DNA of 47,955 nt from positions 1 to 47,955 of the forward strand of contig DAHUYP010000083.1 of the NCBI GenBank assembly GCA_027315105.1. Reading direction: 5' to 3'. Both the position numbers and the translations under genes were made by a program. Every line of letters starts with the position of its first letter. The first letter of the stretch is position 1. The notes beneath the pieces were generated by a model, which saw only the letters and a program-made list of their open reading frames with translations, ran no database searches and had not been told where the DNA came from. This DNA is from Gammaproteobacteria bacterium (GTDB taxonomy: Bacteria > Pseudomonadota > Gammaproteobacteria > Steroidobacterales > Steroidobacteraceae). Shown here in pieces: positions 19,219-26,826 of the stretch.

Positions 19219-19767
19219 TCAGCCGCCCGCGCCGGCCGGCCGCAGGCCCAGGTACTCCCGGTACTCCTCGGCGATCCGCTCGGCCACGGCGGCCACCCGC
19301 CGCTGGTCGGTGGAGATGCACAGATCCGCGATCTCCCGGTACAGCGGTTCGCGCACCCGCATCAGCTCCTCGAGCCGGACCAGCGGATCCGTCCCGTGCA
19401 GCAGCGGCCGATGACGCGTGCGCCCGGCCCGCTCGGCCTGCTGCGCCACCGAGGCCTCCAGATACACCACCCAGCCGCGGCTGGCGAGATCGGCTCGATT
19501 GTGGGGATCCAGGATCGCCCCGCCGCCCGTGGCGATCACGCTGCGCTCCTGGCGCGCCAGGTCCGCGATCACCTCGCGCTCGCGGCGGCGGAAGCCGGCC
19601 TCGCCCTCGCGCTCGAAGATCAGCGGGATGCCGGCGCCGCTGCGCCGCTCGATCTCGTGGTCGCTGTCGAAGAACGGGTAATCGAGCAGCCGCGCCAGGG
19701 ACTTGCCCACTGCGGTCTTGCCCGAACCCATCGGGCCGACGAGGAAGATGTTGTGCTGGCCGGGCAT
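19219..19767 (-). CDS. aroK: shikimate kinase
   Basis: This 182-residue kinase phosphorylates shikimate on its 3-hydroxyl with ATP. It shows Walker A VGPMGSGKTAVGK at the N-terminus, the shikimate-binding aspartate in FFDSDHEIERRSG, the GGG loop in IATGGGAILDP, and the lid arginine in RPLLHG. The start was placed at ATG 19767 (MPGQHNIFLVG), giving the usual length; an ATG further upstream would add a non-conserved Pro/His stretch. In Pseudomonas and Xanthomonas relatives aroK follows pilQ directly; here the minor pilin cluster and a two-component system sit between them. Confidence 0.94.
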   Translation of the reverse strand: MPGQHNIFLVGPMGSGKTAVGKSLARLLDYPFFDSDHEIERRSGAGIPLIFEREGEAGFRRREREVIADLARQERSVIATGGGAILDPHNRADLASRGWVVYLEASVAQQAERAGRTRHRPLLHGTDPLVRLEELMRVREPLYREIADLCISTDQRRVAAVAERIAEEYREYLGLRPAGAGG

Positions 19768-19879
19768 CCGCGAGGATCCGTGGACCGGATGCGGCATGAT
19801 ACCGGGCCGCCGGGCCCGGGTCATTCGATCCCGGCGCCGCTCTGCCGCCGCCGCGGCGCGGGCCGCGCGCGGCTCAGGC

Positions 19880-20338
19880 TCACTGCCAGCAGATCGCCGA
19901 CGTGTCGTTGCCGCCGCCGTCGGTCGAGGTCTGCAGGCCGGTGCTGGTAACGGTGAAGGTCTGGCACGAGGTGTCGGCGGTCTGCGTGCCGATCGCCGTC
20001 GCCGTGAGCGTGAAGGACGCCGGCACGTTGCCCGCAGCCGCGGTGATCGTCGGCGTGTTCAGCTGATAGTAGCCGCTGCCCACGGGTATCGCGAATGCCG
20101 TGTAGCCGAGCGGGGCCGGAGCGTTGCTGTAGGTGTTGCTGGTGCTGAAGTAGCGCTCCTCGCGGCCGGCCAGGTCGAGCAGCGCGGTCTTCGCATCGGT
20201 GCGCCGTGATTTCTGCACCTGAGTCTGGTAGCTCGGAATGGCCACGGCCAGCAGGATCGAGGCGATCACCACCACCACCATCATCTCGACCAGCGTGAAG
20301 CCGGGCGCTCGTTTCCGTGCCTGCAGCGGGTATGTCAT
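19880..20338 (-). CDS. pilE: type IV minor pilin PilE
   Basis: This 152-residue prepilin has the class III signal KRAPGFTLVEMMVVVVIASILLAVAIPSY. The prepilin peptidase should cut after the glycine, and Glu5 of the mature chain is present. The segment SRRTDAKTALLDLAGREERYFSTSNTYS is typical of minor pilin PilE downstream of PilY1. Two cysteines near the C-terminus (SCQTF and SAICWQ) can form the D-region disulfide. ATG 20338 was chosen because GAGGTG lies just ahead of it; an ATG four codons earlier overlaps this ribosome site. The gene starts 12 bases after the pilY1 stop and closes the fimT-to-pilE operon. Confidence 0.9.
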   Translation of the reverse strand: MTYPLQARKRAPGFTLVEMMVVVVIASILLAVAIPSYQTQVQKSRRTDAKTALLDLAGREERYFSTSNTYSNAPAPLGYTAFAIPVGSGYYQLNTPTITAAAGNVPASFTLTATAIGTQTADTSCQTFTVTSTGLQTSTDGGGNDTSAICWQ

Positions 20339-20350
20339 CGCGCACCTCAT

Positions 20351-23300
20351 TTATCGCAGCTCCACCCAGGTCAGTCGATTGCCCCTGAAGTTGACGGGAG
20401 GATTGATCTGGGTGGCCTGTGGCTGATTCAGCACGGTCTGATAGACCAGCCAGGTCGAGCCCGCGCCCGTCGTGACGATCGATGAGCTGCCCGTGGCGTT
20501 GGTCTGCACGCCGACAGCGTTGGCGTCGCGATATTGCTGGAAGAAATTCGGCAGCGCACCTCCGGACAGGATCGACACCGCATAGGTGACTCCGGTATCG
20601 GTCGCAATGTTGCACGAGCCCGGCACGTTGGCCGCCGGCACGATGGAGTTCACCAGGAACGCGGTGCTGACCAGCTCCGGATTGTAGATGATCTGCTCCT
20701 GGGTGCCCGGCAGATTCATGTACCAGCCGAACTGGCCGGTGCCGCCGTTGCAGCCCGTGGGTGTCTGCCAGCAGACCGTCACCGGCACGTTGACGTCGTA
20801 GCCGCCGACATTGCTGGAGCTGGTGCTGGCAGTCAGGACCTGCCGCGCCAGGTTGGCGGTGCTGATCGCATAGTTGTTCGAGGATCCGAGCCCGGTCTGG
20901 CTGGGCGTCAGGCTGGCATATTGAGCCGACGACACCGAATTCCAGGCGCTCAGGTTCCAGTCCCAGATGCCGTACATGGCCTGGGTCGCGCTGGTGTAGG
21001 TCACCGGCGTATCGTTCGTCGGCGGCACCTTCTGGCCGGTGCCGAACGCGATCATGAGCTGCGGAATCGTGCCGGCCATCGTGCCGGACGTCGAGCCGGA
21101 GGCGACCACCACCGCAGTCGTGATCGGCTGGCCGCCAGGGCTCGTGAACAGCGGCGATGCCCCTGACGCCCACGCGGTTTCGCTCTGGCTCGTGAGGTCG
21201 AAGCGCCAGATGTTGCCGAGCAGATCGCCGGCGTACACATAGTCGGTGATGTGATCGCCGTCCAGGTCGGCTGCGGTCACGTAGCCGATGCCATCGGCCA
21301 CCGTGGTGCCCTTGGCCTTGGCGGCCGCCGCCACGCCGGTGCTCAGGTAGTACAGAGTCTGCGCGCCGGTCTTGCTGATGGTCATGACGAAGATGCCGGC
21401 GTCGCCGCTGCTGCTGCCGAAGCCGTTGCCGAAGATGACCGCCCAGTTGCCGTCGTGCAGGCGGCGGATCACCGGGGTGCCGTAGGTATTGCCGAGATCG
21501 ACGCCGCAATTGTAGGCGCCACCGGCGCCCTGACAGGTCAGGTTGGCGGAGTTCCATTCGCCGATGACGATGCCGGCGGCGTTGCTCTCCGAGAAGGTGC
21601 TCGAGTCGGTGATGTCGAGCGCGTAGATGGCGGCACCGCCCGCCCCGAGGCCGCCCGCCAGCCAGGTGTGCCAGGTGCCGTTGTAGAACAGGTCGCCGCT
21701 CGCCGGCGTGGCGTCGACGTAGAAGTCATGGCCGTACTGCGGGTTGGAGTAGTCCAGATCGGAGTTGATGCAGGCCGCGTTGCTGCCGATCGCCGGCGTG
21801 ACGCCGTGGATGTTCTGCACCACCGAGCCGGTGGCCGCATCGGTCAGGCAGCCTCCGGGACTGGAGGGTGATGCGGCGCTCTGCAGCAGCGATCCCGGCA
21901 CATAGGCCAGCAGCTCGTAGCCGTCGTTGACCGAGGACATGTTGTAGTTGCCGGTCGAATCATAGGCCCCGGCGCGAAAGCCGTGCAGCATGCCGTCGTT
22001 GGCGCCGGCGAACACCACGTTCACGCGCGTCTGCTCGTTCGCCACGAAACCGACGTAACTCACCGTACCGCTGTTCTCCTGCGCCGGCGCGGTCGGGTAG
22101 AGCCGGTCCAGCCAGGCGGCCGTGTACGGCAGCGACGGCGGACCCACCCAGGTCGGGCTGGAATCCACGATGTCACCGAGCACGCTCTGGCGGGCGCGGA
22201 ACAGGCCCACGCCGCTGGTGTTGACTTCCTGGCTGCGATCGCCGCGCAGGTAACTCAGGCGGCAGGTCGGGTAGCAGCTCGTCGTGGTCGGATCGTTCAG
22301 ATCCAGCGTCGATTGCTGGGTACCGCTGAGGTTCGTCCACTCGAACGGGATGCCCTGGCTGCCGTTCCAGCTCAGGATCGTGCGGGCAGAGGGCGACTGC
22401 GCGCTCGCCGGACCCGTGGCGCCGGTCTTGGCGCAGGTCTGGCCGGACGCGACGCCCGTCAGCACGCACGAGGCATCCCAGTTGGCGATGGGCGCGATGC
22501 TGACGTTGCCGGTGTTTGGATCCACGGCCAGCGCATTGGCGGTCAGATCGCCGGTCGAATACTGCGGGTTGTAGAAGGCGAAGTAGGCCTGCGTGCCGTT
22601 GGGCTCGATCTTGGCCGACTGCTTCTCGTTGACGCCGGATGAGCTCGCCGACTGCGTCGCCGGCGCGGCCTGGAAGCACAGGATCTCGTGGATGTTGGTG
22701 CTGCCGCCGGTCGAGCCGGCGAAGCCGAAGCGGAACGAGCTCGGCATGGTGCCGTTCACGATGCTCTGGTTGGTGAGCACGGAGATGTAGGTACTGCCGT
22801 TGTTCTGGCTGTACGACAGGCTCAGCAGGCCGTTCTGCGTGATCTTCAGGTCGTAGAAGATCGGCGTGGCGTTCGGCCGCGACATGGCGCTCTCGTTGGC
22901 GATCTTCACCGACGAGGGCAGGACCACGTAGCCGTTGGGGATCGCCGTGTAGTCCAGGATCGGCGTGCTGGTCTCGACCGGCGAGGAGGGGTTGGAATAG
23001 TTCCACAGGTAACCGGTCCTGCAGGTGTTCTGCACGGCGCTCGCCGCGATGGGCACCGAATAGGTCGGCGTCGCGGTGGTCGGGCCGGCGGTCGTCGGCG
23101 GCGCCGTGGTGGCCGCCACCGTGGTCGGGCTCACGTTCTTGTCGTAGCACATGCCCTTGGTTTGGTTCCAGGTGTAGGGCGACGGGCAGATATCGATGCA
23201 CAGGCCCGAGGAGGCACTGTAGTTGCCGGCCGTGCAGATATTGGTGCACAGATTGGTCGTGGAATTGTAGGTGCCGACGGAGCAGCTGTTGCAGGTATTG

Positions 23301-24208
23301 CTGGTGCCGTCGAAGGTCGTGCCGCCGCCGCAGGTGTTGCACAGGCCATTGGTGGAATAGGTGCCGCTGCTGCAGGTCGAGATCAGCGACGTGGGATAGT
23401 CGGCCGGATAGGTCAGGTTCAGGAACGCCCAGGAGATGTTGCCCGCGCCGCGCAGGCCGATGCGCCCCGGCTGGTAACCCCAGCCGGTGGCGGTGTTGTC
23501 GCCGGCGTTCAGGAAGTTGCCGTACTCGTCGATGCCGAGGCCCAGATACGCGCCGGTCAGCCCGCTGTAGGGCGGGTTGGAGTTGGAGCAGGAATAGCCG
23601 AGGCTGCCGCCCCAGGCGCCGATGTTGGGGGTGATGCTGCCGTCCATCAGGAAGAAGCTGATGCCGTCGGCGCCGTCCAAACCGGCGCCGCCGGAATTGC
23701 CCCGATAGGTGACGGTCTTGAACTTGACCTCGACGCCCTGTCCGCTCGGAAACGGCGTCGCCGAAATGACCGCGCCGTTCTGGGCGTAGCCGCCGACTTC
23801 GCTGCCACCGACGCTGGTGGAGCCGTTGGTGAAGCGCAGGGCGCCGTAGCCGGTGGTAATGCCTCCGCTGGTCGTCGGCGCCGGATCGGGCAGCGTCTGC
23901 ACCGGCTTGCCGCCGCTGACCGTGCTGACGCCGTTGTAGCCGCCGACCAGCCGCTCGTTGTAGTAGAAGGACGAGCTGGCGAGGCCGCCCGAGGAGAGGG
24001 ATTGGATCGCGGTGCAGCCGGGAGGCGAGCCGGGGCTGGTGGTCAGCGCGGTGCTCGCGGTCAGGCAGGCGCCGTTCAGGAAGTACCACGAGTTCATGGT
24101 CTTGGTCTGGGTGAAATCCTCGCCGACCACGGTCTGCGCCAGACTCTCGTTGCCGTGCAACGCTGCGGCGGCCAGTGCGATCGCAAGGATCGGGATTCGG
24201 CGGTACAT
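20351..24208 (-). CDS. pilY1: PilY1-type pilus tip adhesin with lectin-like N-terminus and Cys-rich repeats
   Basis: This exported protein of 1285 residues is expected at the pilus tip. Signal peptide residues are 1-24. Residues about 28-278 resemble an L-type (legume/ConA-like) lectin fold: VEVKFKTVTYRG, LDGADGISFFLMDG, GAYLGLGIDEYGNF. Residues 279-354 hold ten cysteines in five tandem C-x(10-12)-C units with a period of 14-16. A Thr/Pro linker (360-386) leads to a second beta region. The C-terminal PilY1 beta-propeller runs from about 665 (RARQSVLGDIVDSSPTWVG) with the calcium loop DLDGDHITD at 981-989 followed by YAGDLLGNIWRFDL. The common von Willebrand A domain is not visible. GGAGGT gives a strong ribosome site, and the start overlaps the pilX stop by one base. 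The propeller identifies the family; sugar binding is inferred only. Confidence 0.9.
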   Translation of the reverse strand: MYRRIPILAIALAAAALHGNESLAQTVVGEDFTQTKTMNSWYFLNGACLTASTALTTSPGSPPGCTAIQSLSSGGLASSSFYYNERLVGGYNGVSTVSGGKPVQTLPDPAPTTSGGITTGYGALRFTNGSTSVGGSEVGGYAQNGAVISATPFPSGQGVEVKFKTVTYRGNSGGAGLDGADGISFFLMDGSITPNIGAWGGSLGYSCSNSNPPYSGLTGAYLGLGIDEYGNFLNAGDNTATGWGYQPGRIGLRGAGNISWAFLNLTYPADYPTSLISTCSSGTYSTNGLCNTCGGGTTFDGTSNTCNSCSVGTYNSTTNLCTNICTAGNYSASSGLCIDICPSPYTWNQTKGMCYDKNVSPTTVAATTAPPTTAGPTTATPTYSVPIAASAVQNTCRTGYLWNYSNPSSPVETSTPILDYTAIPNGYVVLPSSVKIANESAMSRPNATPIFYDLKITQNGLLSLSYSQNNGSTYISVLTNQSIVNGTMPSSFRFGFAGSTGGSTNIHEILCFQAAPATQSASSSGVNEKQSAKIEPNGTQAYFAFYNPQYSTGDLTANALAVDPNTGNVSIAPIANWDASCVLTGVASGQTCAKTGATGPASAQSPSARTILSWNGSQGIPFEWTNLSGTQQSTLDLNDPTTTSCYPTCRLSYLRGDRSQEVNTSGVGLFRARQSVLGDIVDSSPTWVGPPSLPYTAAWLDRLYPTAPAQENSGTVSYVGFVANEQTRVNVVFAGANDGMLHGFRAGAYDSTGNYNMSSVNDGYELLAYVPGSLLQSAASPSSPGGCLTDAATGSVVQNIHGVTPAIGSNAACINSDLDYSNPQYGHDFYVDATPASGDLFYNGTWHTWLAGGLGAGGAAIYALDITDSSTFSESNAAGIVIGEWNSANLTCQGAGGAYNCGVDLGNTYGTPVIRRLHDGNWAVIFGNGFGSSSGDAGIFVMTISKTGAQTLYYLSTGVAAAAKAKGTTVADGIGYVTAADLDGDHITDYVYAGDLLGNIWRFDLTSQSETAWASGASPLFTSPGGQPITTAVVVASGSTSGTMAGTIPQLMIAFGTGQKVPPTNDTPVTYTSATQAMYGIWDWNLSAWNSVSSAQYASLTPSQTGLGSSNNYAISTANLARQVLTASTSSSNVGGYDVNVPVTVCWQTPTGCNGGTGQFGWYMNLPGTQEQIIYNPELVSTAFLVNSIVPAANVPGSCNIATDTGVTYAVSILSGGALPNFFQQYRDANAVGVQTNATGSSSIVTTGAGSTWLVYQTVLNQPQATQINPPVNFRGNRLTWVELR
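23147..23374 (-). repeat. five tandem Cys-rich units inside pilY1 (residues 279-354)
   Basis: Cysteines fall at 279/290, 293/306, 309/321, 325/337 and 341/354. First cysteines are spaced 14, 16, 16 and 16 residues apart. Each unit has a G-x-Y or G-T-x-F core and Ser/Thr/Asn turns (for example SVGTYNSTTNLC, TAGNYSASSGLC). The pattern resembles short EGF/GCC2-type stalk repeats, which usually form disulfide-pinned rods. A Thr/Pro linker follows at 23051-23131. Confidence 0.7.
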
Positions 24209-24822
24209 CACGGACCTCCTCTGTTGACGACACCCGAGCTCAGCTCGTAGGTGCTCTTCACGACGGCGACCGCATTCGGTGAAGCGCCGTAGCCGTAGGC
24301 GTCGATCTCGTAGGCTTCTCCCTGTCCATCGGCGGCCGTTCCGAGGTCGGAGATGTAGAACCCCGGAGCGGCGTAATAGGTCTCGGCGCCGTTGTTGGCG
24401 CTGGCGGCGGCCGTGACGGCCATGTTCGGCGGCGTGTAGCTCACGCCGACCACGCTGCCGTTGAGCTGCCAGGGAAGCGCGGTGATGCTCGATCCGGCGC
24501 TGAGCAGCGAGGTCGCCAGGACGTTGGAACAGATCTGTCCCTGGCCGAGATTCGCGTTGAGCAGGCCGGCGCAGGCGGTGGTCCCGGATGCGGCATTGTT
24601 GCCGCTGGTCAGCCACCATTCCGCGTACTGCTGCGCGCTCTCCGCGCCCTGCAGCGCGCGCTGCTTCTCGCGCACGTTGCCGGCGATCTTCTCCTGGATG
24701 CCGAAGCTGCGGAACATGCTCAGCGCGAAGATCGTCAGCACGATCAGCAGCAGCAGGCTCGCGATCAGCACCATGCCGCCCTGCCTGACCCCGATGCGCC
24801 CGCGCGCCGTGCCGCTGATCAT
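24208..24822 (-). CDS. pilX: type IV pilus assembly protein PilX (minor pilin)
   Basis: This 204-residue protein has the PilX_N pattern: a short basic leader, then RQGGMVLIASLLLLIVLTIFALSMF, followed by the conserved SFGIQEKIAGNVREKQRALQGAESAQQYAEWWL. PilX takes part in the priming complex with FimT/U, PilV, PilW and PilY1. If cleavage occurs after the double glycine, position 5 of the mature chain would not be glutamate, a feature shared by several PilX/GspK-like tip pilins. The gene begins 2 bases after the pilW stop and overlaps the pilY1 start by one base (TGATG), indicating coupled translation. Confidence 0.88.
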   Translation of the reverse strand: MISGTARGRIGVRQGGMVLIASLLLLIVLTIFALSMFRSFGIQEKIAGNVREKQRALQGAESAQQYAEWWLTSGNNAASGTTACAGLLNANLGQGQICSNVLATSLLSAGSSITALPWQLNGSVVGVSYTPPNMAVTAAASANNGAETYYAAPGFYISDLGTAADGQGEAYEIDAYGYGASPNAVAVVKSTYELSSGVVNRGGP

Positions 24823-24824
24823 GG

Positions 24825-25586
24825 CTAGACCCCCGTCCGATTCATCACGCCGACCACGCGCGTGAAATAGATGAACTGCGGTTGGCCCGGCTGCCCCCAG
24901 AGGGGATTGTTGAACGTCAGCCGCACCATGACCGAGGTGACGTTGAGCCAGTTGGCGGCCGACATCAGGTTGGCGCGCAGGTAGCTGTCGACATTGTTGC
25001 TGCCGCCCGCGGTATTGACGCCATACCAGATCTCCAGATTCGTGACGCCGCTGACCAGCGGCGTCGGTGCCGGCATGGTCGGCGCGGCGCCGATACCCAG
25101 AGCGCACTGCAGCTGGCTGAACGGGCCGCCGCTGACGCTGAATTGATTGGTGTAGTACTGATTGGGGCTCAGGTTATTGGTGCCGCCGATGCAGTTGATG
25201 ACCCCGTCGTTGAGGGCGGTCATGTAGCGCACCGTGACGGTGTCGCCCGGGGCGGCCCCATTGTAGGTGCCGACGATCGGCTGCCCGGGCTGCGTGAATA
25301 TGCCATTCGCGGTCATGGACGACAGCGCGGTCTGCTGCGTGGGATCGGGGTAGTAGCCGGCGGCCTGGATCACGTCGGTGATCATCGTCATCGCCAGGCG
25401 CTCGTTGTCCTGCAGCTGCGCCATCAGGTTCTGGTTGCCGAAGGTCTTGCGGGTGCCCTGTTCGATGGTCAGCAGCCCGCCGATCAGGAACAACGCGATC
25501 AGCAGCGCGATCGACAGCTCGATCATCGAGAAGCCGCGTTGGCGTCGGGCGCCGCGGGCGCGGCGCTGCAGTGGTTGCGCGTTCAT
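24825..25586 (-). CDS. pilW: type IV pilus assembly protein PilW (minor pilin)
   Basis: This 253-residue minor pilin has a prepilin signal RQRGFSMIELSIALLIALFLIGGLL: cleavage after Gly, Glu5 present. The next block, EQGTRKTFGNQNLMAQLQDNERLAMTMITDVIQAAGYYPDP, is characteristic of PilW. The later region is beta-rich with a probable disulfide (NCIGG and LQCALG). PilW links PilV and PilX in the tip complex. The start overlaps the pilV stop by four bases (ATGA). Confidence 0.9.
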   Translation of the reverse strand: MNAQPLQRRARGARRQRGFSMIELSIALLIALFLIGGLLTIEQGTRKTFGNQNLMAQLQDNERLAMTMITDVIQAAGYYPDPTQQTALSSMTANGIFTQPGQPIVGTYNGAAPGDTVTVRYMTALNDGVINCIGGTNNLSPNQYYTNQFSVSGGPFSQLQCALGIGAAPTMPAPTPLVSGVTNLEIWYGVNTAGGSNNVDSYLRANLMSAANWLNVTSVMVRLTFNNPLWGQPGQPQFIYFTRVVGVMNRTGV

Positions 25587-26191
25587 GGCTCGACGTACAG
25601 GGTGTAGGTTGGATTCTGGAAGGACGCCACCTGATTGTTCTGCGCGTTCTGCTGCGCCACGACGGCTTCCTGTTGATTGATCGCGACCGCATTCTCGGTC
25701 CAGCTGATCTGGATGGTGCAGCTCAGCGGCGTATTGGCCAGCGAGCAGACGACGCTGGAAGTGGCGTTCGGCAGCAGATTGCCCAGTCCGGAACCGGTAC
25801 TTCCGGGCAGACCCTGGATCCAGGTCTGCACGTCGAAACCCGCCAGATTGATGCTCGAGCACGGCTGATTGCCCGGCATCGTGCAATCGACGGCGGGCAC
25901 GGGCAGGGCGCCGTTGGTGACCGTGACGGCCGTGCCGGAGGTCGTGAAGCTCGCCGGCGTCGATGCCCAGTAGGCGCGGTTGGCATGCATCGCCGAGGCG
26001 AGGCTGGCCGCTTCGATGGCGGCCAGCGAGCGCTCGCTCGCCACCCCGGTGCTGGAAAGCGCCAGTGCCTGCATCTTCGCGATGCCGAGCATGCCGATGG
26101 CGATGATGACCAGCGCCACCATGACCTCCACCAGGCTGAAACCGCGCGCGCAACTGGCCGCAGGCGCGATCGATGTCGTACGGATCGTCAT
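25583..26191 (-). CDS. pilV: type IV pilus modification/assembly protein PilV (minor pilin)
   Basis: This 202-residue minor pilin has prepilin signal CARGFSLVEVMVALVIIAIGMLGIAKMQ, matching the PilV N-terminus (GMLG..KMQ..AL). Four cysteines occur in the globular part (VDCTMP, QPCSS, VVCSL, LSCTI). Start ATG 26191 was chosen because it forms an ATGA overlap with the fimT stop; an ATG two codons upstream is possible. It is part of the fimT-pilV-pilW-pilX-pilY1-pilE operon, where every junction is an overlap or a gap of at most 12 bases. Confidence 0.9.
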   Translation of the reverse strand: MTIRTTSIAPAASCARGFSLVEVMVALVIIAIGMLGIAKMQALALSSTGVASERSLAAIEAASLASAMHANRAYWASTPASFTTSGTAVTVTNGALPVPAVDCTMPGNQPCSSINLAGFDVQTWIQGLPGSTGSGLGNLLPNATSSVVCSLANTPLSCTIQISWTENAVAINQQEAVVAQQNAQNNQVASFQNPTYTLYVEP

Positions 26192-26739
26192 GAGCAACCC
26201 GGGCTGCCGTTGATGCTGTTGCCGTAGGTCAGCGTCGACAGCTGGCCCACGAGGCTTACGGCCAGGCAGCGCGTGTAGGCCTGGGTCGCGGTCGAGTCAT
26301 GGGCGCTGATCAGCGAGGTGCCGGCGAGATTCAGTGCGAAGCCCTCGCGATTGAAGGTCACGGCCTGCAGGGTGGCGCCCGTCAGGGTGTCCGAACCGGC
26401 GAACGGCGTCTGCACGCGCAATACCGACTCGCCGCCGTCGACCTGGGCATTGGCATTCGGATCCTGGAATACGATCCAGCCGCCGTTCCAGGCCGTGGTG
26501 TTGGTGCAGCTGGTGCCGTTGGACGATACGCACACCGTGACCGTCTGGCCTTCCTTGATCGCCTCAGCGCGCGCGTACTGCATGTCGCCGAGCAGCCCGT
26601 TCACCTCGCTCGCAATGCGATTGGCGGTCGTGACGTACTTGAACGACGGGATCCCGATGGCCATCAGGATCCCCGCGATGCCGATCACGATCAGCAGCTC
26701 GGTGAGCGTGATGCCGGCGATGTTCGAGCGCTTTTCCAT
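26188..26739 (-). CDS. fimT: GspH/FimT-family pseudopilin
   Basis: This 183-residue minor pilin is the first gene of its operon. The prepilin site is SNIAGITLTELLIVIGIAGILMAIGIPSF: cleavage after Gly leaves isoleucine rather than the usual phenylalanine at position 1, with Glu5 kept. The segment NRIASEVNGLLGDMQYARAEAIKEGQTVTVC is the classic GspH/FimT helix plus first strand. A disulfide is likely between VCVSS and SCTNT or with the C-terminal cysteine. The role is pilus priming, with FimT homologues also implicated in DNA binding for competence; DNA binding here is not shown. The 87 bases upstream carry a 7-base inverted repeat. Confidence 0.88.
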   Translation of the reverse strand: MEKRSNIAGITLTELLIVIGIAGILMAIGIPSFKYVTTANRIASEVNGLLGDMQYARAEAIKEGQTVTVCVSSNGTSCTNTTAWNGGWIVFQDPNANAQVDGGESVLRVQTPFAGSDTLTGATLQAVTFNREGFALNLAGTSLISAHDSTATQAYTRCLAVSLVGQLSTLTYGNSINGSPGCS

Positions 26740-26751
26740 GGGATCACGATA

Positions 26752-26781
26752 CCCAGCCGACCTTGCGCGAAGCTGGCTGGG
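26752..26781. repeat. 7-base inverted repeat in the fimT leader
   Basis: CCCAGCC at 26752-26758 and its complement GGCTGGG at 26775-26781 flank a 16-base loop, 13 bases upstream of the fimT start and downstream of the kinase gene stop. No T-run follows, so it is a poor intrinsic terminator. It could be an operator, a leader hairpin or chance in GC-rich DNA. Confidence 0.3.
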
Positions 26782-26826
26782 CGGCGCGCGTTGCGGAAAC
26801 TGCGACCCGGTTCACGAATGCCGCGC

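Noticed and set aside
23147..23374. CRISPR-like periodicity
   Set aside because: The period is in codons (about 48 bases) with diverged units and no identical direct repeats or spacers; it is a protein repeat inside pilY1.
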